Shown here in pieces: positions 21,288 to 29,778 of a stretch of 64,000 nt of DNA (position 1 is the first letter of the stretch; each line of letters starts with the position of its first letter). The stretch lies in assembly GCF_023022985.1 (NCBI RefSeq), contig NZ_CP095461.1, forward strand, positions 2,170,001-2,234,000, given 5' to 3'. This stretch comes from Arthrobacter gengyunqii. GTDB taxonomy: Bacteria > Actinomycetota > Actinomycetes > Actinomycetales > Micrococcaceae. The position numbers were made by a program, and so were the translations under genes. The notes beneath the pieces were generated by a model that saw only the letters and a list, made by a program, of their open reading frames with translations, was not told the origin of the DNA and did no database searches.

Positions 21288-22517
21288 CTACGCGCACCTG
21301 CCCGGTTCCTGCGTGGCGCACCACTCCTGGTACTGGGCCACGAACTTGCTGTGCTCAGCCAGGGTGGAGGAGAACTCGGTCTGCCCCGTGTCCAGGTTGA
21401 CGGTCACCCAGTAGTAGTACGGCACGTCGGCGGGCTTGGCGGCGGCCTCAACGGCCTCCGTGCTCGGGGAACCGATCGGTCCCACGGGCAGTCCCGGATT
21501 GGCGTATGTGTTGTACGGGTTGGACTTGTCAGCCTTTTCTTCGGGCGTCAGGTCGTAGCTCTTGCGGTTCAGCCCGTAAGTCACCGTCGCGTCGGACTGG
21601 ATCAGTCCGGAGGTTTCGACGTTGTCCTCCCGCAGGCGGTTCTGGATTGCTCCGGCCACCGTGGCGTAGTCGGCCTCCCCCGCCTCTGCCTGGATGATGC
21701 TGGCCTTGGTCAGGATCCGGTACTGTTCGGCGGGATCCGTAATGCCGGCGTCCTCCAGAACGGCGAACGTGCCGTCCACCATTTCGGTGACGATTGACGT
21801 TGCATCCTGGTCCAGGGGGAAGCGGTATTCGCCCGGGTGCAGGTACCCCTCAAGGCTCACGGCCTGGGCGGGCAGGCCAAAGGCCTGCGGGTTTTTCGCC
21901 AGGGCCTCAAATTCGGCGAGAGGAATGCCGGTGGACGTGCTGAGGATCTCGAAGACTTCACTTTGTCGCAGGTCGCGGGCGACGGCGGCGTAATGCACCG
22001 CTCCGCCCTGGTCGCCCAGCAGGGCGTCAAGTGCTGCGGAGGAAGACATCTGCTGCTTCATCTCGTAGGAGCCGGGCTGGATTTCCCGGCCTTCCGACTC
22101 CGTCTGGAATGCGTTGAGGAACTCCTTGGAGGTGGCAACGATGTCAGCCGCCTCCAACTTTCCTCCGATGACCATCGGTCCGTCACCCTCGGCAACGGTG
22201 AAACTCACGCTGCCGGTTCCGGACCCTTCATAGTCCTTGATCTCATTCATGCCCAGCAGGTCCCGCAGGAAAATGGTCAGTCCGAAGACCACACCGGCAA
22301 AGAACACCAGGACAACCAGCATCACAATGGTGCGGCGGCGGCGGCGCCGCTGCTTTTCACGTGACGGACGCCGGCTCCGGCGCGTGTCTGACTCTTCCTC
22401 GAAGAAGTTGGCCACAGGGGCCTCCGATTCCGGCACATAGCCCGTTTCGAGGTGTGCTGTAGGTTCATACTCCGGTTCCGTGCCCATGACGGGATAGTCC
22501 GGGTACCTGTGGCTCAC
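21288..22517 (-). CDS. mltG: Endolytic murein transglycosylase MltG
   Basis: MltG cleaves nascent glycan strands at the membrane and is thought to end peptidoglycan polymerisation. A 60-residue acidic then arginine-rich cytoplasmic tail (RREK-type cluster SREKQRRRRRR) leads to one membrane helix (about 63-83) and an extracellular YceG-like domain. The catalytic glutamate lies in ASIIQAEAG, followed by AIQNRLRED and SDATVTYGL. It has 409 residues. The start overlaps the ruvX stop by four bases (GTGA type), and aroE follows with no gap. Confidence 0.94.
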   Translation of the reverse strand: MSHRYPDYPVMGTEPEYEPTAHLETGYVPESEAPVANFFEEESDTRRSRRPSREKQRRRRRRTIVMLVVLVFFAGVVFGLTIFLRDLLGMNEIKDYEGSGTGSVSFTVAEGDGPMVIGGKLEAADIVATSKEFLNAFQTESEGREIQPGSYEMKQQMSSSAALDALLGDQGGAVHYAAVARDLRQSEVFEILSTSTGIPLAEFEALAKNPQAFGLPAQAVSLEGYLHPGEYRFPLDQDATSIVTEMVDGTFAVLEDAGITDPAEQYRILTKASIIQAEAGEADYATVAGAIQNRLREDNVETSGLIQSDATVTYGLNRKSYDLTPEEKADKSNPYNTYANPGLPVGPIGSPSTEAVEAAAKPADVPYYYWVTVNLDTGQTEFSSTLAEHSKFVAQYQEWCATQEPGRCA

Positions 22518-23092
22518 AGCGCAGACCCGTTTCCGCGCAAGTTGTCCTGGGAAATAGTTGGCTCCTGTGTCGGGGCCGGCAGCGCGCCGGGTTGGCGCTC
22601 CTGCCGGCGAGTTGTGACCGGCTCCCCCACGTCGCGTTCAAGGGAACGCTGCATGTCAATAGCATGCTGCAGAATCGCCACAGCTGCTGCTTGATCAACC
22701 ACTCTACGATGTTCTTTGCTGTTCAAGCCAGCTTCGTGCAAAGACCGGTGAGCAGACACGGTGGTGAGTCTCTCATCCACCAGTGACACGGGGATGCCTG
22801 TTCCGCTGCGTTCCAGCGCCGCCAGCAGGGCGTCCGCGTAGTCCCGTGCCATCTGAGTGGACGCCGTTTCCGTGCCCCGCATGCTGCGCGGGAGTCCGAC
22901 AAATACCTGCACGGCATTGCGGTCGGCTGCCTCGCGGACGAGGACCCGGATGTCGCTGTTCTTTTTCGCGTCACGTTTCAGGGTCTTGACGGGCATTGCC
23001 AGCGTGCCGTCAGGGTCGCAGACGGCCAGGCCCACGCGGGCCTGACCGACATCCACCCCCAGCTTGACCCCGCGGGGGTACTCCTGCGGCAC
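22514..23092 (-). CDS. ruvX: YqgF/RuvX family nuclease (putative pre-16S rRNA processing / Holliday junction resolvase-like)
   Basis: YqgF proteins have an RNase H-like fold and act in 16S rRNA 5'-end maturation in Escherichia coli; resolvase activity has been shown for mycobacterial RuvX. The first acidic strand GVDVGQARVGLAVCD, FVGLPRSMRGTE, DERLTTVSA and VVDQAAAVAILQHAID carry the active-site residues. The C-terminal 45 residues are a basic and proline-rich tail of no known role. The start is GTG at 23092, four bases after the alaS stop. alaS-ruvX-mltG-aroE is a standard order in Actinobacteria. Confidence 0.93.
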   Translation of the reverse strand: MPQEYPRGVKLGVDVGQARVGLAVCDPDGTLAMPVKTLKRDAKKNSDIRVLVREAADRNAVQVFVGLPRSMRGTETASTQMARDYADALLAALERSGTGIPVSLVDERLTTVSAHRSLHEAGLNSKEHRRVVDQAAAVAILQHAIDMQRSLERDVGEPVTTRRQERQPGALPAPTQEPTISQDNLRGNGSAL

Positions 23093-23096
23093 CGTT

Positions 23097-25790
23097 TCAG
23101 CCCCGGTTGGCTACAGCTGCCTTGACGGCGGTAAGCGCAGCACCCAGCTTGGCTGCGTCCGAGCCGCCGCCCTGGGCGACGTCGTCCTTGCCGCCTCCGC
23201 CGCCGCCGAGAATGCCGGCTGCGGTTTTGACCAGAGCGCCCGCCTTCACACCGGCGGCACGGGCCTCCTCGTTGGTGGCAACAATCACCACGGGACGGGA
23301 GTTGGAAACGCCCGCGACGGCAACAACGGCAGCACCGCTGCCGAGCCGGGAGCGCAGGTCCAGCGCCAGGGTGCGAAGGTCGTCGGCACCTGCCCCGGTG
23401 CCGGCGTCGTGAATCAGGACACGGACGCCGTCGACGTCAACCGCAGTGGAGACCAGCGCGGCCGCCGAGGCAGCCAGCTGCTCGCGGCGCAGCCGTTCCA
23501 GTTCCTTCTCGGTGGACTTCAGCTTGGCCAGGGTGGCGGCCAGCCGGTCCGGCAGCTGCACGGAGGGAACCTTGAGCATTTCGGAGAGCTCGTTCACCAG
23601 TGCCCGTTCGGCGGCGAGGTGGCGGAAGGCGTCCATGCCGACGAACGCTTCCACCCGGCGGTTGCCGGATCCCACGGACTGCTCGCCCAGGAGGGTGAGG
23701 CTGCCGATGCGCGACGTCGAGGCCACGTGGGTGCCGCCGCAGAGTTCACGGGACCAGTCGCCGTTCATTTCCACCACGCGCACGGTGTCGCCGTAGGCTT
23801 CACCAAACAGCGCGGTGGCGCCCAGGGCCTTGGCCTCGGCGAGGGACATGATCTTGGTCTCGACCTGGTAGTTGCTCCGGATGGCGAGGTTGGACACTTC
23901 CTCGATCTCGGACTTCGCGGCGTCGGAGAGTCCTTCGCCCCAGGAGAAGTCGAAACGGAGGTAGCCGGCCTTGTTGTAGGAACCGCGCTGCAGTGCCTCC
24001 GGGCCGAGGATCTGGTGCAGGGCGGCGTGCACAATGTGCGTACCGGAGTGCGCCTGCTCGGCCTCATGGCGGCGCTGGGCGTCGACGGCGGCAAGTACGT
24101 TGGCGCCTTCGGCAATTTCGCCCTCGCGGACAATCGCCTTGTGGACGCTCAGGCCCTTGACCGGGCGCTGCACGTCCTGAACCTCCAGGACAAAGCCGTC
24201 GCCGGTGATGAGGCCGGTGTCAGCGGCCTGGCCGCCGGCTTCCGCATAGAACGGCGTTTCGTTGAGCACCAGGGAGATCTCGGTGCCCTGGCCGGCGTAC
24301 GGAACCCGTGAGCCGCCGGAAATGATGCCGCGGACCAAGGATTCGCTGGTCAGCTCGTCATAGCCCGTGAACACGGTTTGGCCGGCGGCGAGGAGTTCGT
24401 TGAACACCGAGACGTCGTCGTGGCCGTGCTTCTTGCCTCGGGCGTCGGCCTGGGCGCGCTGGCGCTGCTCCTGCATGAGGGAGCGGAATCCGGCCTCGTC
24501 GACCTTCAGTCCGGCTTCCTCAGCCATTTCCAGCGTGAGGTCGATCGGGAAACCGTAGGTGTCGTGCAGGGTGAAGGCGTCTTCACCGGACAGCGGCTTG
24601 TTGGCGGCCTGCGAAATCTTGACTGCTTCCTCCAGGCGCTCGGTGCCGGAGGCGATGGTGCGCAGGAAGGCTTTTTCCTCGGCGTACGCGATGCGGCTGA
24701 TGCGCGCAAAGTCGGTTTCCACCTCGGGGTAGGTGCCCTTCATGGCGTCCCGGGAGACAGGCAGCAGCTCCGGCAGGACAGCGGTTTCCACGCCCAGCAG
24801 GCGCATGCTGCGCACGGCACGGCGAATCAGGCGGCGCAGGACGTAGCCGCGGCCTTCGTTGGAGGGGCTCACGCCGTCGGAGATGAGCATCAGCGCGGAA
24901 CGGATGTGGTCCGCGACGACGCGCAGCTTAACGTCATCGGCGTGGTGCGGATCCGAGGGATCTTCGGCGGAGGTGTACGTCTTGCCGGAAAGTTCGGCTG
25001 CCTTGTCCAGGACGGGACGGACCTGATCGGTCTCGTACATGTTTTCCACGCCCTGCAGGATCATCGCCAGGCGCTCGAGTCCGAGGCCGGTGTCGATGTT
25101 CTTCTGCGGCAGTTCACCGGCAACGTCGAAGTCGGTCTTGGAACGGACGGCGGAGAGCTGGTACTGCATGAAGACCAGGTTCCAGATTTCGATGTAGCGG
25201 GTCTCGTCAACGGCGGGGCCGCCTTCGAGGCCGTAGGCCGGTCCGCGGTCGTAGTAGATCTCGGAGCAGGGGCCGCCGGGGCCGGCCTGTCCGGTGTTCC
25301 AGTAGTTGTCGGCCTTGCCGGTGCCGATGATGCGCTCGTTCGGGATGCCGATCTTGTCGCGCCAGATCGCGCGTGCTTCGTCGTCGCGCTCGTCGCCGTC
25401 TTCATAGACGGTGACCCAGAGGCGCTCGGGGTCCAGGCCGAAGCCGCCCTTCTCGACGTCGGAAGTCAGCAGCTCCCAGGCGAAGGTGATGGCCTCTTCC
25501 TTGAAGTAGTCGCCGAAAGAGAAGTTGCCGGCCATCTGGAAAAACGTGCCGTGGCGTGCGGTCTTGCCCACTTCTTCGATGTCCGCGGTGCGGATGCACT
25601 TCTGCACGCTGGTGGCCCGGCTGTATGGGGGCGTTTCGCGGGCCGTCAGGTACGGGATGAAGGGCACCATTCCGGCCACGGTGAACAGCAGCGACGGATC
25701 ATTGGTGACGAGCGACGCGGAGGGAACCACCGTGTGGCCCTTTTTGCTGAAAAAATCCAGCCAGCGGCGTGCGATCTCGTGGGACTTCAT
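23097..25790 (-). CDS. alaS: Alanyl-tRNA synthetase
   Basis: AlaRS charges tRNA-Ala and edits mischarged serine and glycine. The catalytic class II core starts at residue 1 (MKSHEIARRWLDFF) with FQMAGNFSFGDYFKEEAI and EIWNLVFMQY. The editing domain holds HIVHAALH and the CGGTHV zinc site. The C-terminal glycine-rich GILGGGGGGKDD part of the C-Ala domain is present. I chose the ATG at 25790 (897 residues) over a longer frame to 25844, because GAAAGGG sits just upstream and the leader is unlike AlaRS. Confidence 0.97.
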   Translation of the reverse strand: MKSHEIARRWLDFFSKKGHTVVPSASLVTNDPSLLFTVAGMVPFIPYLTARETPPYSRATSVQKCIRTADIEEVGKTARHGTFFQMAGNFSFGDYFKEEAITFAWELLTSDVEKGGFGLDPERLWVTVYEDGDERDDEARAIWRDKIGIPNERIIGTGKADNYWNTGQAGPGGPCSEIYYDRGPAYGLEGGPAVDETRYIEIWNLVFMQYQLSAVRSKTDFDVAGELPQKNIDTGLGLERLAMILQGVENMYETDQVRPVLDKAAELSGKTYTSAEDPSDPHHADDVKLRVVADHIRSALMLISDGVSPSNEGRGYVLRRLIRRAVRSMRLLGVETAVLPELLPVSRDAMKGTYPEVETDFARISRIAYAEEKAFLRTIASGTERLEEAVKISQAANKPLSGEDAFTLHDTYGFPIDLTLEMAEEAGLKVDEAGFRSLMQEQRQRAQADARGKKHGHDDVSVFNELLAAGQTVFTGYDELTSESLVRGIISGGSRVPYAGQGTEISLVLNETPFYAEAGGQAADTGLITGDGFVLEVQDVQRPVKGLSVHKAIVREGEIAEGANVLAAVDAQRRHEAEQAHSGTHIVHAALHQILGPEALQRGSYNKAGYLRFDFSWGEGLSDAAKSEIEEVSNLAIRSNYQVETKIMSLAEAKALGATALFGEAYGDTVRVVEMNGDWSRELCGGTHVASTSRIGSLTLLGEQSVGSGNRRVEAFVGMDAFRHLAAERALVNELSEMLKVPSVQLPDRLAATLAKLKSTEKELERLRREQLAASAAALVSTAVDVDGVRVLIHDAGTGAGADDLRTLALDLRSRLGSGAAVVAVAGVSNSRPVVIVATNEEARAAGVKAGALVKTAAGILGGGGGGKDDVAQGGGSDAAKLGAALTAVKAAVANRG

Positions 25791-25875
25791 GGTGCTTTTA
25801 CCCTTTCGGTAATTCAATCTTGCGCAGCAACGAGCTGCAGGCACAGGGTGACGGGTGGTGCGGGCCAGTGGTGGG

Positions 25876-26130
25876 TCAGCGGCGCACGGCGGTCATGGTG
25901 CCGGCCACCGTGTCAGCGGTTTCCAGGCCCAGTGCGGTGCGCAGGTCGCCTTCGCGTTCCGTCATGCCTTCCCGGAACGCGTCGGTGAAATTCTGCAGGG
26001 CCTCGGCGGCGGTGCCGACGGCCTTGTTGAGTCCGGCCGGACCCAGGGTGTTCTTGGCGTCCGAGAGGCGGCGGACGGCGATGACCCCGATGGTGACACC
26101 GATGGACATCCAAAAGACTCTTTTGATCAT
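25876..26130 (-). CDS. Small membrane-anchored protein, DUF6167-like
   Basis: Function unknown. The 84-residue protein starts with a single membrane helix (residues 4-20, RVFWMSIGVTIGVIAVRR) and a soluble helical part (NKAVGTAAEALQNFTDAFREGMTEREGDLR). Proteins of this layout sit just upstream of alaS in many Actinobacteria and are grouped as DUF6167, which is my basis for the name. It lies 85 bases upstream of alaS and 28 after the DUF948 gene, so the three are probably one transcript. Confidence 0.8.
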   Translation of the reverse strand: MIKRVFWMSIGVTIGVIAVRRLSDAKNTLGPAGLNKAVGTAAEALQNFTDAFREGMTEREGDLRTALGLETADTVAGTMTAVRR

Positions 26131-26158
26131 TCTGTTCGCTCCTGTGCTGGTGGCGGGT

Positions 26159-26530
26159 TTAGCGGCTGCGGCGGCCGCGGCTCTTGCCGCGGGTGGTAAG
26201 TGCGGAACGGACGCCGTAGCTGAAGGCCGAAACCTTGATCAGCGGCGAACCGACTGTTGCAGCCACCAGGGAGGACAGCGCGGAAATGTTTGCCGTCGCA
26301 TCCGAGACATTGGAGGAAATGCCGTCCACCTTCTGCAGCTGCAGGTTGGTGGTGGACACCGTGGTGGTGACTTCCTCAATCAGCGGGGTGGTTTCGTCGC
26401 TGATGGTACGGATTGCGCCGCGCAGCTCATCAAACACCTTGCCCAGCTTCCAGATCGGGACGGCCAGCAGCACCACCAGCACCGCAAACACACCGGCCGC
26501 AATCAGACCGGCAATATCTCCACCCGACAT
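26159..26530 (-). CDS. DUF948 domain membrane protein
   Basis: Function unknown. From the ATG at 26530 (GAGGAG four bases ahead) the protein has 123 residues: one membrane helix (about 6-28, IAGLIAAGVFAVLVVLLAVPIWKLG), then a long amphipathic helix of the DUF948 type (LRGAIRTISDETTPLIEEVTTTVSTTN) and a basic tail (TTRGKSRGRRSR). Bacterial DUF948 proteins resemble methyl-accepting coiled coils and general stress proteins. A longer frame to 26680 has no ribosome site. Confidence 0.85.
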   Translation of the reverse strand: MSGGDIAGLIAAGVFAVLVVLLAVPIWKLGKVFDELRGAIRTISDETTPLIEEVTTTVSTTNLQLQKVDGISSNVSDATANISALSSLVAATVGSPLIKVSAFSYGVRSALTTRGKSRGRRSR

Positions 26531-26666
26531 GGTTCTCCTCTTGGATTGAAAACTAAAACTTCCGCTATGTACCTTACCCACTTCAAGGCCACAGCACTTA
26601 CTTGTCCCGGGCGGCGCCCTACGTGTCCCCGAGGGGAAACAGCCGCCAAAGGGGCCGGTTAACCGA

Positions 26667-26695
26667 ACAGCCCGCGGCACGGGGCCGCGGGCTGT
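26667..26695 (-). terminator. Candidate terminator after rpsD
   Basis: A 12-base-pair perfect stem (26667-26678 with 26684-26695) rich in GC with a five-base loop lies 26 bases beyond the rpsD stop. There is no long U tract after it (TTCGGTT), so it may terminate weakly or with Rho. Confidence 0.55.
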
Positions 26696-26720
26696 CCAGA
26701 AAAATCGAGAAGACTCGAAA

Positions 26721-27347
26721 TTAGCGTGCGTAGTATTCCACGACGAGCTGCTCTTCGCAGGTCACGGGAACTTCCGAGCGCTTCGGGCGACGCACGAGGC
26801 GTGCCTGCAGCTTGTCCAGGGAAACATCCAGGTAACCCGGAACGGCGGGCAGGACGTCGCGGTGGGCGCCGGCAGCGGCAACCTGGAACGGCGTCATGGT
26901 CTCGCTGCGCTGGTGCACATGGATGAGCTGGCCTTCGGAAACGCGGAACGACGGGCGGTCCACGCGGGCGCCGTCAACCATGATGTGACGGTGCACAACA
27001 AGCTGGCGGGCCTGGGCGATCGTGCGGGCAAAGCCGGCGCGCAGCACGAGGGCGTCAAGACGCATCTCGAGCAGCTCGATCAGGTTTTCACCGGTCAGAC
27101 CGGCGGTGCGGCGGGCTTCCTCGAAGACACGGGTCATCTGTGCTTCGCGGATGCCGTACTGTGCGCGCAGACGCTGCTTTTCGCGCAGGCGTACAGCGTA
27201 GTCGCTGTCCTGCTTGCGACGTGCGCGGCCGTGCTCACCCGGGGGGTAAGGACGACGTTCGAAGTACTTGGCTGCCTTGGGGGTCAAAGCAATGCCGAGG
27301 GCGCGCGAAGCGCGGGCCTGACGGCGTGCACGTGTGTTGTTAGCCAC
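26721..27347 (-). CDS. rpsD: 30S ribosomal protein S4
   Basis: S4 nucleates assembly of the small subunit body by binding 16S rRNA. The 208 residues carry the S4-type RNA-binding domain in the middle (MRLDALVLRAGFARTIAQARQLVVHRHIMVDG) and the conserved end VVEYYAR. The N-terminal part lacks the four cysteines of the zinc-binding form, so this is the zinc-free version. I chose the GTG at 27347, with AAAGG five bases ahead; another GTG two codons upstream is possible. The gene stands alone rather than in the alpha operon, as usual in this group. Confidence 0.96.
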   Translation of the reverse strand: MANNTRARRQARASRALGIALTPKAAKYFERRPYPPGEHGRARRKQDSDYAVRLREKQRLRAQYGIREAQMTRVFEEARRTAGLTGENLIELLEMRLDALVLRAGFARTIAQARQLVVHRHIMVDGARVDRPSFRVSEGQLIHVHQRSETMTPFQVAAAGAHRDVLPAVPGYLDVSLDKLQARLVRRPKRSEVPVTCEEQLVVEYYAR

Positions 27348-27554
27348 GTTCACCTTTCACTGTTTTGGCGGTTTGGCCACCGCAGCCCTGGCTTTCACCG
27401 GGATACCGAGATGACTGATACGTAAGTACTGGCCTCCATTAGGGAGAGCTCCGGCCAACCGCTGCCTTCTGCTACAGACACGGCGTCGGGCACAACTTTT
27501 CGCCGGTAAAAGCGGAAAGGGGGGTCCGGCGTCGCACTTGCCAGTCAACCATCA

Positions 27555-27563
27555 ATGCTAGCA
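27555..27563 (-). promoter_or_regulatory. Candidate extended -10 element for rpsD
   Basis: On the minus strand TGCTAGCAT gives an extended -10 (TGnTAnnnT) about 200 bases ahead of the rpsD start. The -35 region (GAGATC) is a poor match. The 255-base gap between rarA and rpsD holds no gene I can support. Confidence 0.35.
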
Positions 27564-27602
27564 CGCACGGCGCGGGCAGATCTCCGGCCGCTGCCTCCCG
27601 GG

Positions 27603-29009
27603 CTACTTTCCGCGGACGATGCCGCGCAGCCGCTCCAACCGCGCCGCAATGTCGCGTTCGATGCCGTTAGCCGTGGGCTCGTAGTAGTTGCGGCCCACCA
27701 GATCATCCGGCGGATACTGCTGCCGGGCCACGCCGTGCGGCTCGTCGTGGGAGTAGATGTAGCCCTTGCCGTGGCCGAGCTGCTTCGCCCCCGGATAGTG
27801 CGCATCCCGCAGGTGCGCGGGAATCCCCTGCCCGCGGCCGGCGCGCACATCCGCGATGGCGGCGTTGATCCCGTTGTACGCCGCATTGGATTTCGGTGCG
27901 GTGGCAATGTGGACCACGGCTTCGGCCAGGATGATCCGGCCTTCGGGCATGCCGATCATCTGCACCGCCTGGGCCGCGGCGACGGCGGTCTGCAGGGCGG
28001 TGGGATCAGCCATGCCCACATCCTCGGCGGCGGAAATCATCAGCCGCCGGGAGATGAAGCGCGGGTCCTCCCCCGCCTCCAGCATCTTGGCCAGGTAATG
28101 CAGTGCGGCGTCCACGTCGGAACCCCGCAGGGATTTGATGAAGGCGCTGGTGACGTCATAGTGCTGGTCTCCGGCACGGTCATAGCGCAGCGCTGCCACA
28201 TCCAGCGCCTTTTCCGCGTCGCTCAGGGTGACCTCGGGGATGGCCTCGCCCTCGGTGCGTTCGGAGTAGGCGACGCCGGCGGCGGCCTCCAGCGCGGTGA
28301 GGCCGCGGCGGGCGTCCCCGGCGGCCAGGCGCACCAGATGCTCGAGCGCCTCGTCACTGAGCCGAACCCGTCCGGCCAGTCCGCGTTCATTTTCGACAGC
28401 GCGTTGCAGCAGTGCGGCAATATCCTCTTCGGTGAGCGGTTTCAGCGTCAGCAGCAGGGAGCGGGACAGCAGCGGCGAGACTACGGAGAAGGACGGGTTT
28501 TCGGTGGTGGCGGCCACCAGCACCACCCAGCGGTTCTCCACGCCCGGCAGCAGGGCGTCCTGCTGTGCCTTGTTGAACCGGTGGATCTCGTCCAGGAACA
28601 ATACGGTGGTGATGCGGTGCAGGTCGCGGTTGGTGAGGGCCTCTTCCATGACGCGGCGGACGTCTTTCACGCCGGCGGTTATGGCGGAGAGCTCCACGAA
28701 TTTCCGGCCGGAGCCGCGGGCCACCACGTGCGCGAGGGTGGTTTTTCCCGTGCCGGGTGGACCCCACAGCATGACTGACGACGGCCCGGCCGGCCCGCGG
28801 TCATCGGCGGACTCCGCCAGGGTGCGCAGCGGGGATCCCGGCCCGAGCAGGTGCTGCTGGCCCACCACTTCGTCGAGGGTGCGGGGGCGCATCCGCACGG
28901 CCAGCGGGCTGCGCGGGCGCTTCCGGGCGTCGTCGGCGTCGGCGCCGAAACCGGCTCCGTCGTCGTCCGCGTTGGAGGTGTCGCTGTCGCTGCTGAACAA
29001 ATCACTCAC
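27603..29009 (-). CDS. rarA: Replication-associated recombination protein RarA (MgsA)
   Basis: RarA is an AAA+ ATPase related to clamp loaders that acts at blocked replication forks and ssDNA gaps. Walker A is [15 protein letters not shown], Walker [20 protein letters not shown], and sensor 1 is [12 protein letters not shown]. The C-terminal tetramerisation region has [23 protein letters not shown] and [11 protein letters not shown]. The first 35 residues are acidic and probably unstructured. I chose the GTG at 29009; a TTG one codon earlier is also open. No ribosome site is strong. It has 468 residues, normal for the family. Confidence 0.94.
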   Translation of the reverse strand: MSDLFSSDSDTSNADDDGAGFGADADDARKRPRSPLAVRMRPRTLDEVVGQQHLLGPGSPLRTLAESADDRGPAGPSSVMLWGPPGTGKTTLAHVVARGSGRKFVELSAITAGVKDVRRVMEEALTNRDLHRITTVLFLDEIHRFNKAQQDALLPGVENRWVVLVAATTENPSFSVVSPLLSRSLLLTLKPLTEEDIAALLQRAVENERGLAGRVRLSDEALEHLVRLAAGDARRGLTALEAAAGVAYSERTEGEAIPEVTLSDAEKALDVAALRYDRAGDQHYDVTSAFIKSLRGSDVDAALHYLAKMLEAGEDPRFISRRLMISAAEDVGMADPTALQTAVAAAQAVQMIGMPEGRIILAEAVVHIATAPKSNAAYNGINAAIADVRAGRGQGIPAHLRDAHYPGAKQLGHGKGYIYSHDEPHGVARQQYPPDDLVGRNYYEPTANGIERDIAARLERLRGIVRGK

Positions 29010-29101
29010 CAATCAAGGCTACTCGTGCCGTAGCGTGGGATTGGCCCGGCGGACGCCGGGTGCTGTTCGCATTTGGTGAGCAGACTCTCCAGGAGAACCA
29101 A

Positions 29102-29737
29102 ATGCCCGCCACACGCTCCACCTTTGTTTCTGCGCAGCGGCTGCCCGGCTGGCTGGACCGTCTGGCCGCCGGCGCCGGGCAGCTAAGCATCACGCCCGAG
29201 CACGGCGGCCTGCATGTGTCCGCGGCCAACGGCACCGAAGCGGACCTGCTGGCGCCGTGGCCGGACGACGGACGCCCCGGGCGGGGAGCCGACGACGTCG
29301 AGCGCCTGGTCTCGCTGGCCGGCCAGTCCCGCACGCTCGGGATTGTGTTGCTGCGCCGCGGCGGTTACGCCGTGGGTGTTGCCCGGGAGGGCCGGTTGCT
29401 CGCGTCAAAGGCCGGCAACCGCTACGTGCAGTCCCGGACGGCTGCCGGCGGCGGATCGCAGCAGCGTTTTGCCCGGCGGCGGGCCAACCAGGCCGACGCA
29501 CTGGTGGAGACGGCCGCCGAGCAGGCGGCGCGGATCTTCACCGAACATCCGCCGGAGTATCTGGTGTTCGGCGGAGACCGCGCGCTGACCGAGGTGCTGG
29601 CGCGGCAGAAGATCTTCGCGCGGTGGAGCAACCTGGCCCGGCTGCGTCCGCTCGATGTTCAGGACCCCAAACTGGCGGTGCTAACTCAGGCTGCCAAGGA
29701 TGCCTGCTCCGTTTTCATCCGAATTACTGTGCCCTGA
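29102..29737 (+). CDS. VLRF1-type peptidyl-tRNA hydrolase (actinobacterial, Vms1/Ankzf1-like)
   Basis: The family is related to eukaryotic Vms1/ANKZF1, which cleaves peptidyl-tRNA on stalled large subunits in ribosome quality control, and the actinobacterial version is predicted to do the same. The diagnostic block is GNRYVQSRTAAGGGSQQRFARRR, with the GxxQ-type loop at about residues 117-121, followed by NQADALVETAAEQA and VFGGDRALTEVLA. The protein has 211 residues, about normal. The start ATG at 29102 has AGGAG seven bases upstream. It is divergent from rarA across an 92-base gap. Confidence 0.85.
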   Translation: MPATRSTFVSAQRLPGWLDRLAAGAGQLSITPEHGGLHVSAANGTEADLLAPWPDDGRPGRGADDVERLVSLAGQSRTLGIVLLRRGGYAVGVAREGRLLASKAGNRYVQSRTAAGGGSQQRFARRRANQADALVETAAEQAARIFTEHPPEYLVFGGDRALTEVLARQKIFARWSNLARLRPLDVQDPKLAVLTQAAKDACSVFIRITVP

Positions 29738-29778
29738 CCCGTTCAGATACCGAGCCCTGTGCTGTCCCGCGACCGACC

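Noticed and set aside
21288..21290. mltG-aroE as a broken fusion gene
   Set aside because: Both proteins are full length and their usual order in Actinobacteria is separate genes, so the in-frame stop is a true boundary.
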